A stretch of DNA of 64,000 bases from Halichondria panicea. Taxonomy: Eukaryota > Porifera > Demospongiae > Suberitida > Halichondriidae. The first letter of the stretch is position 1, and each line of letters begins with the position of its first letter. Shown here in pieces: positions 10,002 to 21,666 of this stretch. A model generated the notes under the pieces. That model did no database searches. It worked only from the letters and a program-made list of their open reading frames with translations, and was not told where the DNA came from. The stretch is from the NCBI RefSeq assembly GCF_963675165.1, contig NC_087393.1:3849502-3913501 (forward strand), given 5' to 3'. A program made the position numbers and the translations under genes.

Positions 10002-13000
10002 TCATGAATTAATTTGACAATTGTAAAAAAATGTACCATCTGGACCTAATAAGCTCGTATCAGGTAGCTCTACAGTATGATACTGGTTAACTGTTCTGGA
10101 AAACGTAATTAAATAAGATTCGCAAAGTAATAATCTTCGATGCAAAAGGTTAAGGCAACCTTTCTGAAACAGAGACAGACTATCAGATGTGGCGATATCC
10201 TGTATATGACGACTTATTACGGAATGCTCGTATTTCAGGTTGTTGGCAACAGTATTAATTTCTTCCATTATCATCTTCACTTCTTCCGTTGCCCTTTCCT
10301 TCATATTACACGCTCTCACAACTTTTATCCACAAATGAATGGGAATGGTACAATTTCCAGCCGACGCGACCTCCAACGTAGACAATTCTTCCAAATTGGA
10401 AACTGTCTCCCAATTCAAATTGGCTGGCAGATGGTATGCTACTCCTTCAAATTGATCATGACGCATACCATTAAATCTGCTCACTGTTCGTTTCAGCGTA
10501 CTCGTACTTGATGATATCTTCTTTGCAAGGCGTGCAGCAATCGATTGACCATCTGTAACATAGTACATAGATCATGTTAGCATGCATACATACTACAATC
10601 TGATTGGCTAAAGGTAGTGTTCTATCCAACTTAGAAAATCATGTAGATCAAAATCTGATTGGCTAGAGAATCATGGTTGCTATAATAAAAATAAAATTAA
10701 TGCTTAGACACTAGCTGTTTAGGAAGTTTCCACATAATTTAGAAGCCCTTAGGGCTAGTAGAACCCTCACTACGTTCGGGATACTATACAACCAGCTCTT
10801 TGGGCTTCTAAATCATAATTATTACTTAACTATTATTTATATAATTACATGATTGTGCTGACTAACATTCTTACCAGCGTATCTCGCTTTGGTAGATATT
10901 AAAAACCTACGCTCGCGAGCAATATGAAGGATGTTCTGAAAGGTTTTGTGACGTTGCCCGAAACCTGTCAAAGTTTCATCACGATTTTGATACAATCATC
11001 TGATAATTAATGCTCACTCAGATCAGTTTGACTCCTTGCGAACAGCCCGTGTTGTTGTTTCTGCAATTGTTCAGCTGATGACTCCGTCAGTGTACCTGAA
11101 GGTGCAATATAAAAGTGCACAAAATTCACAAACTTTATTCTTGACTACGTCTAACCATTTGACTCATTGATTAGCTTTGATAAGTCCTCTGTTGCACTAT
11201 GTTGAGTGTTTTGGGCGTTCTTCAGCCTTTTGACTAACGATGCCCCTACGTATACAAGAGTTAGCACTTTTTTTCCCTTTATGCAAAGCATACATAGGTG
11301 CATACCAACTAGTGCTGAGAGCTAATATTAAGGTAGCCCTAACAAAAAACAAACCTAGATTAAGACGTACTCTTGATGCATAATGTAATAGAGCTGAGGT
11401 AAGGACATCAATGCGATGAGATGGTCGCATTTCTTTGGTGGATTTAGCAAATCTTCTTAGATATGACCACAGTCTCTCCATAGCTTCACCATCAGTAAGT
11501 CCGCATCCAGTTAGGACTCTAGGTGAATATGTCAGCTACATGTATAATACAACAGTAAGTTATTAACACACAGCTTTGGCATCTTTCTTCTTACCTGACA
11601 GAATGCACAATGCCCATAGACATGAAAAATTGGCACTCCTAATGTTGTCTTTTCTAACATGTCAAGATGTCCACAATTCTGGAGAAGTAATCAAATATTG
11701 CGTACTAATTAAGATTAGATCTGACTATTGAGACACAAACCTTCAGATGAGTTTCGAGTAAGCAGGCAATATCATACAGTAACAACAGACACTTGTCACC
11801 CTTGTTTTGGTGTGCCTTCTTTAGCAGGTACACAGGATATGCTAGTCTAGATAATTAAGATACAGAATACCTTAATTTTTAACAATGCACCATGTATGCT
11901 CTTTTTGAAAACCTTAATGTTACGTACACACCTTTCTCCATGCTTCATATTTAGAAATCTTTGGGGAAACTCATGACGACAGATGCTTCCAAACACGGCA
12001 GTTTCATCTAGAGCTGCGTACCTTGATTTGGAGCGCAAAGTGTCTCCAGCGAGGAACTCATGACACCCCTAATGCCAGGATAAAATTAACTGAGTGAAAT
12101 GTGCTAAAAGTCTATTTAAACGATTACATCCAAATTGTATAGCGCAGGTTTTCACACTTGACCAATTAAGTATAACGCTAAAACCTTACCTTGTCGATTA
12201 TCTGGCCAAATGTATCATAATCAGCAACAAACTCATCTACTGCTTGCTGTTCCTCAAAGAATACACCAGAGAAGAGTGGTGGTCGAACACTAACACCAGC
12301 AGACTTTTTCCGACATAGTCCAAATACACCATCCATGGATATAATTTGAGTTCCATTGCTCTGCACGTAAAAGGTAAGTATAGGCTGCCAGAGTCTAATT
12401 GCTATAACAAAACCACAAACCTGAGGACAGGCAGGGCAGATAGCTGTAGTGTTCAAGTCAGGAGACAAAAATAGAAGACAGTCGAGTTGATATCTGTTGA
12501 ACCTGAATGTTAATGTGAATATGTCGTATTATGTTCTTTCACAATTAATATACCCTACCTATATTCTTCAAACGCATCAATCATGACAGGATAGATCTTC
12601 CGGAGCTATAGAAGAATAAACAGATTAAAACAACTGACAATTAAAAGTGTGTACCTCAAGCGATTGCTGACGCATGCAACATGTACACCTCATCAGTGCG
12701 CAACAATTAATGTATAAGTATAACCGACATCAAATTCACATACTTGTTTGCTGATATCTCTTCCAATTTTGTATTCAAGAGAACGACAAAAAGCATCGAC
12801 ACCAATACACCCTTCCAGCAAAAGTGACTCCATCCATAGTAGCAGATCCTGATGAAATGCTAGGGTGGGAGTTGCTGGTGTCGCTGGCCACATGTTATGC
12901 CGCACAAGAGTAACAGCCTCAGGCTCACACTTGCAGAAGGTTACGCACACACAATGCTGGAAACCTGTAAGTCATTGGATTCTTAGACACAGGCTATATC

Positions 13001-13757
13001 AGTGTAGTTAAACAAATACCTTTAGGGTCAAGACAAACAACTTCTTTTATGTAAGTTGTACAGCAACAGTGAAGTGCTGGAAAGGTTCTCGACTGCTTGA
13101 AATAGTATGGGTGAAGCATTCCATTCTGTAAAATCAGATCGCATGCATTTAATAATCACAAAAATGTACAGCAGTATGTTTGATTAGTGCATACTTTCCA
13201 GAGAAAAGGTCGATGAAAAATATTTGTCAGAGAGTGTACTGAGTCCACATGGTTGGCACAGTAGTATGCCTGTGGTCCACAATCCCGGCAAATTGCAACA
13301 GCGGGTTCTTCACACTCGGCACACACAGAACAAGGGGAAGGAATTCCGGTTTCTACACTGGCACGTAGCAACTGGACACGCACTTCAGCCCAGTTGTCAG
13401 CAGCCTTCTGCTGTCGCTTCTCATAAGCACTTGAGCTCACTGTGTCTGGAAAAGTGGTGTCATCCTGCCCCGAGCTCTCTGGATCATGATCATGCCACTC
13501 ACTACTGATTAATACATCTGGAGAGTCGCCACTGATAACATCAGTAGGCCTGCTCGCTCCATGTACATCTACTTCTTCAGCTTCATTTTTATCACTGGAG
13601 AGGAACCTAGTACTGCTGGAAGAATTAACAGAAGAGGATTCTGGCACAGCAGACAAAGAGAGAGATTTTTATGCACAGCACGACGTTTTGAAGGAGATAC
13701 TTCAAAGTAGGAGATAGATTGAGACTTAGGCTTCACACTTATCCTTCTCTTGCTCAT
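10002..13757 (-). CDS. KDZ-family transposase with N-terminal Cys cluster (about 14 exons)
   Basis: Exons inferred on the minus strand: about 13739-13757 (start), 13195-13640, 13020-13125, 12744-12964, 12559-12605, 12421-12502, 12190-12360, 11932-12068, 11741-11846, 11595-11678, 11355-11535, 11018-11095, 10875-10964 and 10002-10552. Phases agree throughout and give roughly 770 residues. An N-terminal cluster (CSVCAEC, ICRDCG, YYCANHVDSVHS) matches the CxC type linked to KDZ transposases. Next come MWPATP, CPACPQ, SMDGVFG (first acidic residue), DETAVFGSICRHEFP with MKHGER, LLYDIACLLETHL (second) and LTDGEAMERLWSYLRRFA (Glu), the RNase H-fold DDE landmarks of the family. All three acidic positions are present, so the enzyme may be active. 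Only the first intron (13641-13738) is tentative. Confidence 0.85.
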
Positions 13758-13907
13758 GGCCGGCCAGCTAGCTATAGAATATATATCTAGATCTACCTGA
13801 TTCTGCGGAGCTAGCTCAGTGCACCCATAGATAAAAGAGCTCGCTACTTTAGATTAAACTCGGTATAGACTATAGTCAATAGTCACTACTGCATGCTTTG
13901 CAGCTTA

Positions 13908-13959
13908 CATGCTGACCTTAAGACTACTATTATCCAGTGCTAACCATGCGAACCCCCTA
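13908..13959 (-). repeat. Right terminal inverted repeat of the KDZ element
   Basis: The reverse complement begins TAGGGGGTTCGCATGG and aligns with the left end over about 50 bp. The target duplication AAACAAC follows at 13960-13966. Confidence 0.8.
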
Positions 13960-14426
13960 AAACAACACTCATGAATACATCACATAATTACAATGTATGT
14001 TGTGACAATAATAGAGTACACGACATGTACAGTAAAGTTGCTGAGCTGAAAACTCGGAGATATTTTTTACTTACAGTGCTGATCTTGAGGCTGCAAATAT
14101 GGCGTCAAATATACAGTAGGACAACTCCATGCTCTGCTGGTTCTCTAACTGTCCGTGTATAGACAGCAACAACTGGACCTCGTTAAAAGGCGGGAGGACA
14201 GGGGCACCCCCAGGGAAGATACTTGTAGCTCTTGGCTCAAACACAACAAAAAGGTCGACAAGTGTTTGAAGGTTGTCTCTGGTCAGCTGAGAGGGAGTGT
14301 CAGTGCTGGCTAGACAGGTGTTGAAATAACTGCGTGTGTACATGTGGAATCGGGTGTACATTTGTACTACATGTATAAATTCTAAAGGGGGGAAATACGA
14401 GCACTGATACAGTGTATTTGTACACG

Positions 14427-14439
<13 letters not shown>

Positions 14440-14457
<18 letters not shown>
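14440..14457. repeat. (CA)n tract beside INTS15 pseudogene exon 3
   Basis: A short CA repeat lies in the intron just past the splice donor. The intact copy has only a brief, interrupted CA stretch at the same place. Confidence 0.8.
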
Positions 14458-14512
14458 CTCTGTAGCAGTCTCAGCACAATATTGCAGGATGCCGGGAAAT
14501 CGAGACTGGAGA

Positions 14513-15514
14513 TATGCTAATAATATGGATGCCCAACGAGAGAGGAGCTAGAAATACGTTCCCTGACGAGCCACTAGACTTTATTGTACTGGATTGCTTG
14601 GTATGTGCACGACAGGTTTAGTTCAGGAATTTGACCAAATACGTGAAAATATGGTTTCCAAATATTAAGGGGATGATTAACATTGGACACTTGCGTCTGC
14701 CAATGGGGGACCTGGTATTCTCCCCAGAAAAATCTTTGAACGAATATGATTTTCAAATGGTTGTGGTAAACTTCATACTTCATACCATAGTCCAACAACT
14801 ATTTTTGGTCCAACTTTAATACCAATGTGTGCTTATCGTACCGTAGTCCTAGAAATTTTTGCTAGCATAAAATACTTGCATTTAGGCCAATTCTACAAAA
14901 AAGCTATACAATTAATTTATTTCCTTGCCACGATTGTATAGGCCTAGAATAAAAGCCTAACTGTGCGATACAAATGTACGTGATAGATAGGCACTTGCAT
15001 AAAAATGCATTAGTTTGTATCACATATACATTTCTAGCACACTACCGTAGGGATGGTTGGGCGATGGTGTAGGGCTAAGGTTTGCAGCGACATCGAAGTT
15101 ACCACAACCATTTTTTTCATTCCAGCTGCAAGCTAAGTGTATAAATATTGTACATTATAGATAAGGTCTTTTCCTAATTTCTATACATTTTCTCTCAAGT
15201 ATCAAAACAGCCCAGTTAAGCGTGTGAACCTTCGACCCCAAAGTCGCTAATGTTAAGGGGATGCAAAGTACCAAATTTACCTATTCCAAATGGGTAACAG
15301 AACATTTCAAGCTAAAATAAACCCTGCAAAAACCCCACCCCATAAGCAGTTTGTGTAGTGTGTAACATAGATTATGTGTGACCGGAATGTGTGCATGTAC
15401 CAGCCATTGAACAAACAATCATCCATAGTGACCGTCCATTTATATATACTAGCACTAGCATTGTGTGTACAGTATCATTGTGTCTGGAACTGTATCATTT
15501 CCCCTCTCACTCAG
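14513..15514. other. Duplication junction and LAMTOR2 intron-like sequence, no exon seen
   Basis: Similarity to the INTS15 locus stops at 14512 (equivalent to 23780). I found no LAMTOR2 N-terminal exon (the family's SQANTGGV-like region) on the plus strand. The stretch reads as noncoding, consistent with being part of a LAMTOR2 intron brought in by the duplication. Confidence 0.5.
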
Positions 15515-15715
15515 GAAGGAAAGGTAGCCATAAAGAGTGTGGCTAATCTCCTACTGTGTATATACGCCAGTGGAAATGTTGGTCTAGGACTGCTTAAGGC
15601 AAAGGTAATAATGACATCATCACTGTGGTTGCATGTTTTACTCGTTATTATTGTCCAGGCGGATGCTCTCTCCAAACATCTTGAAGCACCTCTGCTGCAA
15701 ATATCTACTACATAG
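15515..15715 (+). pseudogene. LAMTOR2: LAMTOR2 (Ragulator subunit) 3' fragment, two exons
   Basis: Exons 15515-15604 and 15659-15715, joined at phase 0 with GT-AG borders, encode EGKVAIKSVANLLLCIYASG, then NVGLGLLKAK and ADALSKHLEAPLLQISTT before a stop. This is the C-terminal roughly 48 residues of the roadblock/LC7 protein LAMTOR2, which in animals forms the lysosomal Ragulator scaffold with LAMTOR3. The exon upstream would have to supply the other ~75 residues, and none is seen between 14513 and 15514. The simplest reading is an orphan 3' end created by the tandem duplication, with the intact gene lying before the window. An unrecognised distant 5' exon would make it a real gene. Confidence 0.75.
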
Positions 15716-16806
15716 CTAACTTTTTCAATAGTATACTTTCTAATGAGTTGTGTAAAATTATAAAATTATTTATTGTACATGTATGTCGTATGTCAAATCT
15801 TGTTGTGAACGTGTATGAACTCTTGATACTGTGAACATGATCTTGCATATGGATTCTACACTACACAATTAAGAACACTACATTTTCTGTTCTGTGTATT
15901 ACATGATGGATAGCACAAAAGTGGCGTATCAACAAATTGCGTTCATGAACGTCCTTACGTTTTTCGACTTGTTCTAATCTTTGGAGAAAAACGATATAAG
16001 CAAAGTTGCACGTAGACACATCAAACATAATTATGTGAACTTTGTGAGTGTTGATCACGTACTTTGCAACAATAACATTGCAAAAACCTAAACTGATCCT
16101 GGTACTGGTCATGTATGACACAGGGTCCTTACTCATGCAGTAGTTAAATCGCAAATAAAGGGTCAAATTTTTCACCAGCAAAATTAATGTTTTAGTAATC
16201 ATCTGCAGATGGCAGAACTGACTTAGTATAATTATAATGCATGCATGGCATTGCACTGGTATACCGTACAGAGACAATTTTTTTCGAGGCAATTATATCT
16301 CGTAGAATGGCCTCTAAAGGCATTTTGTTCGTGGGTTGACTGGTTGACTGCTTACTGGAAGCCACGCTTTATTTAATTTTTGCACGTTGTAGCAGATAAT
16401 TCTAATTAAAGGTGGAATTTAATTTTCGTGTAGGATTGCTAACTCGTGAAAACAGCAAACATTTCGTGCTATACAATTATTGTTGTGATGAGTAAAGATT
16501 ACGATGAATATTGACAAATTTGTATAATAGAGTGTAATTATAGAGAGTAAGATATGCTGTTTGTTTTCATAATTATTTTAGTTGCAACAATAGCAATCAA
16601 CTATAAAGAAATGCAGTATGTACGATTGTTCTTTTTACGCTAATTAAGTAGCCCAAAATAAATTTGAATGCTTTTCTTTCAATGTAAACAGCGAAATGTT
16701 ACGTATACAACATCACCTCTTCATGTCTTAATTGAATACTATTAATTTTAAGGAGTATAACTATAAGAAACCGTAAGACTAGGCAATACTTTAGCAGAAA
16801 TATATT
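15716..16806. other. Intergenic spacer upstream of receptor copy 2
   Basis: AT-rich sequence without a supportable gene. It should contain the LAMTOR2 3' UTR at its left and the promoter of the receptor gene at its right. Confidence 0.5.
16762..16767 (+). promoter_or_regulatory. Possible TATA element upstream of type A receptor
   Basis: TATAAG lies 45 bp before the start codon. It is weaker than the TATAAAGG boxes of the type B genes, and no second complete type A promoter is in the window for comparison. Confidence 0.3.
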
Positions 16807-19800
16807 ATGATTTCGACAGCAATTTTCATCCTCAGCGCAACTGCGTTAGCTATAGTACTGCTTGCTCACGATTGTAATGGCAGTATTTTGTACGTCAGAC
16901 CAGACAATGGATCGAACACAACATGCCCAAGGAAACAATGCAAGACACTGGACCAATATGCAAATGTACATGTAAGTCATTTGAACAATACACAGTTTAT
17001 TTTTATGCCAGGATTGCACACTCTCAGTAAAAACTTTCGTATTGACTCTCTCATGAATATTGAACTCATTAGTATGAGCGATAGCAAAAATGAAACAGAA
17101 ACTGCAGAAATTCAGTGTTATAAAGCAGCAGGATTTATTTTTAAGAATATAAACTTTCTCACTATCAAAAATCTGCAAATTTCCGCATGTGGTCAAATAA
17201 TACCAGATAGTGTTTACAACAATTTAGAAAGCCCACTCTCCTTTCAAGCGGCAGTTGCTCTTAAAGATGTGGCTGCTCTAACAATGCAATCGATAACCAT
17301 TCGAGACAGTAATGGATACGGGATAGCTGCTGAGGGACTGTATGGATACTCAATAATGGAGGACTGCCTACTGGTGAGCAACACGGGTGGCGAAAAATTC
17401 ATAGGGGGTAATCTTGTACTGAAGTATGCAGATTGTCCTGTTATTGACACAAACGAGCAGGTTTATGTTGGAATTGTGAGATCTAAGTTCTTATATGGAA
17501 GTGCATATTATAGTAACGACAAACATGACCCACATATCGCACTTCAAACCAAAGCAACTGGCATATCTTTGCTCCTTTCCTGCACAAATGTTATTATTAA
17601 CATGTCAGAGGTGCAACTAAAGTACAACGAAGCATACAGCTTTTCCAGCAAAGGAGGAAACCTTTTCATTCTGCTCGGAAACACCATACAATATACGAGC
17701 AATACGGTCATTGTGGAGAACAGTAACATTGACAATGGAACAGCGGTTAAGGGTGGAGGAGCATACGTTAGATTCAAGCAGCCTCCCCAAGAACCTGACA
17801 ACATAACAGTTCCATGTGAAAACTTTGTTAGTTTTAAAAATGTTAGCTTTAATGGTAACAAAGGTAGATTTAAAGGAGGTGCTCTGTACATACTGTTCGA
17901 AACAGCAAGCATGTACAACTATTGTCCCAAGGGAACTGTTGAAATAGACAGCTGTTACTTTGTAGACAATATTTTAAATGCTTCCAAGGCAGACAGTGGC
18001 CTAGCTATCAACATCTATTGCTATTTGATCAACGGAGTGGAAGCAACATCTGTTCCCTTCAATATAGTGAGCATTACTCGAAATCACTTTCTGGGAAACA
18101 AACTATTAACGCAGAAGGAAAATAGTTTCGATATAATTTCCGGAGGAGCCACTGTGTTCATTAGTAAACAGAGAAGACAAACATTTATCAGTGACTCTAG
18201 CTTTGTAAACAACGGCAAAACAGCAATTTCAGCTTTCGGATCAAATATTGTGTTCAGTGGTATTGTGAACATAACAAATAATACAGGCCTTGACGGTGGG
18301 GGCCTAGTTCTCTGTCAGTCCTCGTACATTTTGTTTGCCCCAAATACCACAGTGACGTTTGAAAATAACAGAGCCATTTTATCTGGAGGAGGCATATACG
18401 CAGAAGATCAGTGCTTACAATCTGAACCACTGTGTTTTTATCAAGTGCACAACAGTAACAAGTCGTTAACTAAACATCAAAGGATCTCAATATTGGACAC
18501 TATTCACGTGGTAATGATCAACAACACTGCTGGATACGCTGGAAGTCAGATATTTGGAGGGTTTATGGACAAATGCTATACAACATTTGGCAAGGACAAT
18601 AAACTAGTATACAACAAGATTTTTAACGAAATTTCATGGCAAAGAAATGATTCTGATCTTTCCTACATCACTTCTTACCCAAAGCATATATGCTTCTGTG
18701 AAAACAACCTACCTAACTGTAACAAAGACTACAGAACTATCAATATAACAATATACCCTGGTGAACCTTTTACAGTTAGTTTAGTAGGCGTTGGGCAATT
18801 CAAAAACCCTGTTCCAGCAACAATCAAAGCAAATACCAGCCACTCAAGTGACAAGATGTACAGTCGTACAATAAAGGATGTCTGTACTTCTACGACATTT
18901 TTAGTAAAATCAGCACAACCGACTAGATTTGACAAACTTAGCATCACTGTCTCCTCTGACTTAGGTTACACAACAAGAAGCAGCCTACGATCGATCAACA
19001 TTCACTATAGGTCTTGTCCTCTGGGAACGTACATACACAACTCTGCCTGTCACTATGAAGACATTCATTTCGAATACAGAGCTAATAACCAAACTATAAA
19101 AAAGACTGAAAATACATGGGTAGGATACTACAACGCTGCTGATCATTCCGACTCTGAAACCGTTAGTGGGTTCATACATTTCAACTATTGTCCACTGTGG
19201 TACTGCAACAACAAAACAGTTATCAATGTTAATGAAACCTATTTTGATCAAAACTCTCAGTGTCATGAAAGGGAGGGCATTTTGTGTGGAGCGTGCTTAA
19301 AGCAACATAGTTTAGCTATTGCCTCTAGCAGTTGCCTTCGCTGTGACAACATCAGTCGATCGTACTTTCCTCTCCTAGCGCTAGCTACACTGGCTATTAC
19401 AGCTCTAGTACTACTCTTTATGCTGTGCTGTAATGTGACCATCACTGATGGCACTGTTAGTGGATTTCTATTCTACTCTAGTTTGTTCAACATCAACATA
19501 AAATTGTTTTTGAGAGTATCAAAACGATACACATATCTTGCGGAATTTTTTGCATGGATGAATTTAGATATTGGTGTAACAACTTGCTTTTACGATGGGT
19601 TTGATGCATTTTGGCAGGCAATATTAAACTTTTTTATTCCTGTTTTCATTTGGTGCATTCTTGGACTTATAATTTTTGCAACATCAAAGTCTAGCCGGAT
19701 TACGGAGCTTGTTGGAGACAACCCTGTAAAAGTTCTAGCTACACTTGTTCTTATTTCTTACACAAAAATTCTTCAAGCTGAAGTAGCTGTGTTTTCCTGT

Positions 19801-20793
19801 CCACCAATTGAAATTCATACTAATTCTTCTAAAATCCTCAAGTATTACTGGCTCCCCGATGGTAATGTACCGTGTTGGCAAGGGAAGCACCTAGCTCTGG
19901 TGGTGATTGGAGTTTTGTTTGGAATAGCTACTGTTCTGTACACTTTAATGCTCCTCTTTATTCAACCATTGCAAAGATATTCTCATGTGAGGGGACTGAA
20001 ATGGGTGGCCAAACTAAAGCCATTTTTTGACGCTTACACTAGCCCTCATGTGATCAAGCATCGCTATCGATTCTGGACTGGACTTTTACTCCTATGTAGA
20101 ATGATTAACAGTATTTCGTTTGCTCTTTTTTCCTACACAAACACATATAAACATTATGGAATTGAAGTAGTACTCATTTGTTTCCTGATAACAAGCTTAA
20201 TGGGGTGCTTCGGTGGAGTCTACAAAAATAAGTGGCTTTCTGCTCTCAACTCTTCGTTCTACTTCAACCTCACTCTACTGTCTTGTGTAACATTTTATTC
20301 TCTAACCAAAAATTCTTCTTTTAAGAACAGTGCAAATATTATTCAAGAGATTGCCACCTCCATTTCACTAGGCATAGCCTTTGTGACGTTCCTGTTCATT
20401 CTTTCCTACCATGTGTACAAACGTCTGAAAAAGACCGGTCTGCTCGCTCGCTGTGCGGGAAGAATCCAGGGGACTCGATGTTGGAGATCAGCTGTCGGAT
20501 ATTGGAACAGAGGCAGGATACAATACGTAAGGCTGCCCCAAGAAGACCCTCAGGATCGAGAGGTGGACAATGATTTCAATGGAGAGAGAAGGCTCGATGA
20601 CGATTGTCAGTGGGAGAGAGAACTACATGTAGATGTACAAGACAGAGAGCTCAATGGAGATCGCCATGATGACAGACAGCTTTCAAGAGTTTGTGATGAC
20701 AATTGGAAGAACGGAGAGAGCAATACGGAGCCAAATGAAGAAGAGCCATTCGATAAAGGTATTGTAGGACCTAGCGGAGACACATCTAAATAA
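16807..20793 (+). CDS. Beta-helix multi-TM surface receptor, type A, copy 2 (complete, 1328 aa)
   Basis: A single exon. Residues 1-25 form a signal peptide. ILYVRPDNGSNTTCP starts an N-terminal Cys module with FMPGLHTLS. From about residue 100 to 600 the ectodomain carries repeated beta-helix-like rungs (GGNLVL ~200, GGNLFI ~283, GGGAYV ~316, GGALYI ~357, GGATVFI ~444, GGGLVLC ~497, GGGIYAED ~527) and many N-glycosylation sequons. A Cys-rich stalk follows (CPLGTY ~737, YCPLWYC ~794, ILCGACL ~824, CLRC ~843). Residues 852-1205 hold about eight hydrophobic segments with CFYDGFDAFW and DAYTSPHVIKHRYRFWTGLL. The tail is basic, then acidic, with YVRLPQEDPQDRE and DREL/EREL repeats. The whole protein is unassigned; a cell-surface receptor is inferred. 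Confidence 0.9.
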   Translation: MISTAIFILSATALAIVLLAHDCNGSILYVRPDNGSNTTCPRKQCKTLDQYANVHVSHLNNTQFIFMPGLHTLSKNFRIDSLMNIELISMSDSKNETETAEIQCYKAAGFIFKNINFLTIKNLQISACGQIIPDSVYNNLESPLSFQAAVALKDVAALTMQSITIRDSNGYGIAAEGLYGYSIMEDCLLVSNTGGEKFIGGNLVLKYADCPVIDTNEQVYVGIVRSKFLYGSAYYSNDKHDPHIALQTKATGISLLLSCTNVIINMSEVQLKYNEAYSFSSKGGNLFILLGNTIQYTSNTVIVENSNIDNGTAVKGGGAYVRFKQPPQEPDNITVPCENFVSFKNVSFNGNKGRFKGGALYILFETASMYNYCPKGTVEIDSCYFVDNILNASKADSGLAINIYCYLINGVEATSVPFNIVSITRNHFLGNKLLTQKENSFDIISGGATVFISKQRRQTFISDSSFVNNGKTAISAFGSNIVFSGIVNITNNTGLDGGGLVLCQSSYILFAPNTTVTFENNRAILSGGGIYAEDQCLQSEPLCFYQVHNSNKSLTKHQRISILDTIHVVMINNTAGYAGSQIFGGFMDKCYTTFGKDNKLVYNKIFNEISWQRNDSDLSYITSYPKHICFCENNLPNCNKDYRTINITIYPGEPFTVSLVGVGQFKNPVPATIKANTSHSSDKMYSRTIKDVCTSTTFLVKSAQPTRFDKLSITVSSDLGYTTRSSLRSINIHYRSCPLGTYIHNSACHYEDIHFEYRANNQTIKKTENTWVGYYNAADHSDSETVSGFIHFNYCPLWYCNNKTVINVNETYFDQNSQCHEREGILCGACLKQHSLAIASSSCLRCDNISRSYFPLLALATLAITALVLLFMLCCNVTITDGTVSGFLFYSSLFNINIKLFLRVSKRYTYLAEFFAWMNLDIGVTTCFYDGFDAFWQAILNFFIPVFIWCILGLIIFATSKSSRITELVGDNPVKVLATLVLISYTKILQAEVAVFSCPPIEIHTNSSKILKYYWLPDGNVPCWQGKHLALVVIGVLFGIATVLYTLMLLFIQPLQRYSHVRGLKWVAKLKPFFDAYTSPHVIKHRYRFWTGLLLLCRMINSISFALFSYTNTYKHYGIEVVLICFLITSLMGCFGGVYKNKWLSALNSSFYFNLTLLSCVTFYSLTKNSSFKNSANIIQEIATSISLGIAFVTFLFILSYHVYKRLKKTGLLARCAGRIQGTRCWRSAVGYWNRGRIQYVRLPQEDPQDREVDNDFNGERRLDDDCQWERELHVDVQDRELNGDRHDDRQLSRVCDDNWKNGESNTEPNEEEPFDKGIVGPSGDTSK

Positions 20794-21666
20794 CTGTTGT
20801 TGTTACATGTAGTAACTGTGCATCTTTCTAGCTAGAACACAATCACATGACATAATTATTGTGCATACAAATAGTATATATAACATTCACACACATGCAG
20901 TTATGCCAGCTAGGCTTTGGTTCGTTTATAATAATGTGTACTAACTTTTTGAGATATAATGATGATTTTATAGTCATAAGCACAAACAACAAGCGTAAAC
21001 AAAGCAAGACAAGACAACGTTTGACTAAATCTGCTGTTGAGCACGTGCAATGACAAGCTGTAACAGTCTATTCTTGGGGAGAGTAGAAGCTAACCCGGAA
21101 ACGTCATCTGCACATATGAAACACACCAGATTACTACACTGTTATGTGTGCCATTGTGTGTACTGTATGTATAGCGGGTAATTTCGAGGGTGCTGTAAAA
21201 ACTTTTGCAGATTTAATTTTCGTGCACTAACACCTTTTCGCGCATGCATGCACGTGATATTAAAATTCGTGGGTGAAAAAATGTTTGCGATACATGCTTA
21301 ATCAGCGAAAAACGCAAAAGTTTATACCCTCAAAATATACTCGCTACACAGGAATATACAGTGTACACTATAGTACACAAGTGAAAAATGCAATATACAT
21401 AATTATTAAGATAACACTTCATTTGTAGACACAAGTAATCTGCACAAATCATATCCATAAAATAATTCTAGAGATGGATGTACAGTTACACTGCATGTAT
21501 ACCGTAGGGGCATTATTTTCCTGCTCAGGCAAGCATATTATACAAACATAAATTTGGGTACGTTTATGTATGTTTCATGAATGATTACAGAGCTACAATG
21601 TAGTAACGGAAAGAGGCTTACATCAAAAACCATAAGGTACAGTAATTACAATAAGTGCTAACCTCC
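20794..21666. other. Intergenic spacer between receptor copy 2 and INTS15
   Basis: Near-identical to 3586-4478 and contains the shared MITE at 21174-21344. No exon is identified. A further INTS15 3' exon could lie here on the minus strand, but I could not recognise one. Confidence 0.55.
21174..21344. mobile_element. MITE with TA target sites (copy of 3970-4139)
   Basis: It has the same inverted ends and TA flanks as its partner in the other duplicate. Confidence 0.65.

Noticed and set aside
15374-15715. A single-exon protein from 15374
   Set aside because: The frame upstream of 15515 crosses an intron-like stretch ending in a good acceptor. Only 15515-15604 and 15659-15715 match LAMTOR2.
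19360-20460. Calling the membrane module a GPCR or a TRP channel
   Set aside because: About eight hydrophobic segments are visible, but no family-defining motif of rhodopsin, adhesion or TRP proteins. A distant link to fungal TRP-like proteins is possible but cannot be shown by eye.
16807-20793. Bacterial contamination, because the ectodomain resembles Chlamydia polymorphic membrane proteins
   Set aside because: The genes sit between spliced animal genes, have eukaryotic signal peptides, sequons and TATA boxes, and share flanks with GGA. The resemblance is limited to the beta-helix rungs.
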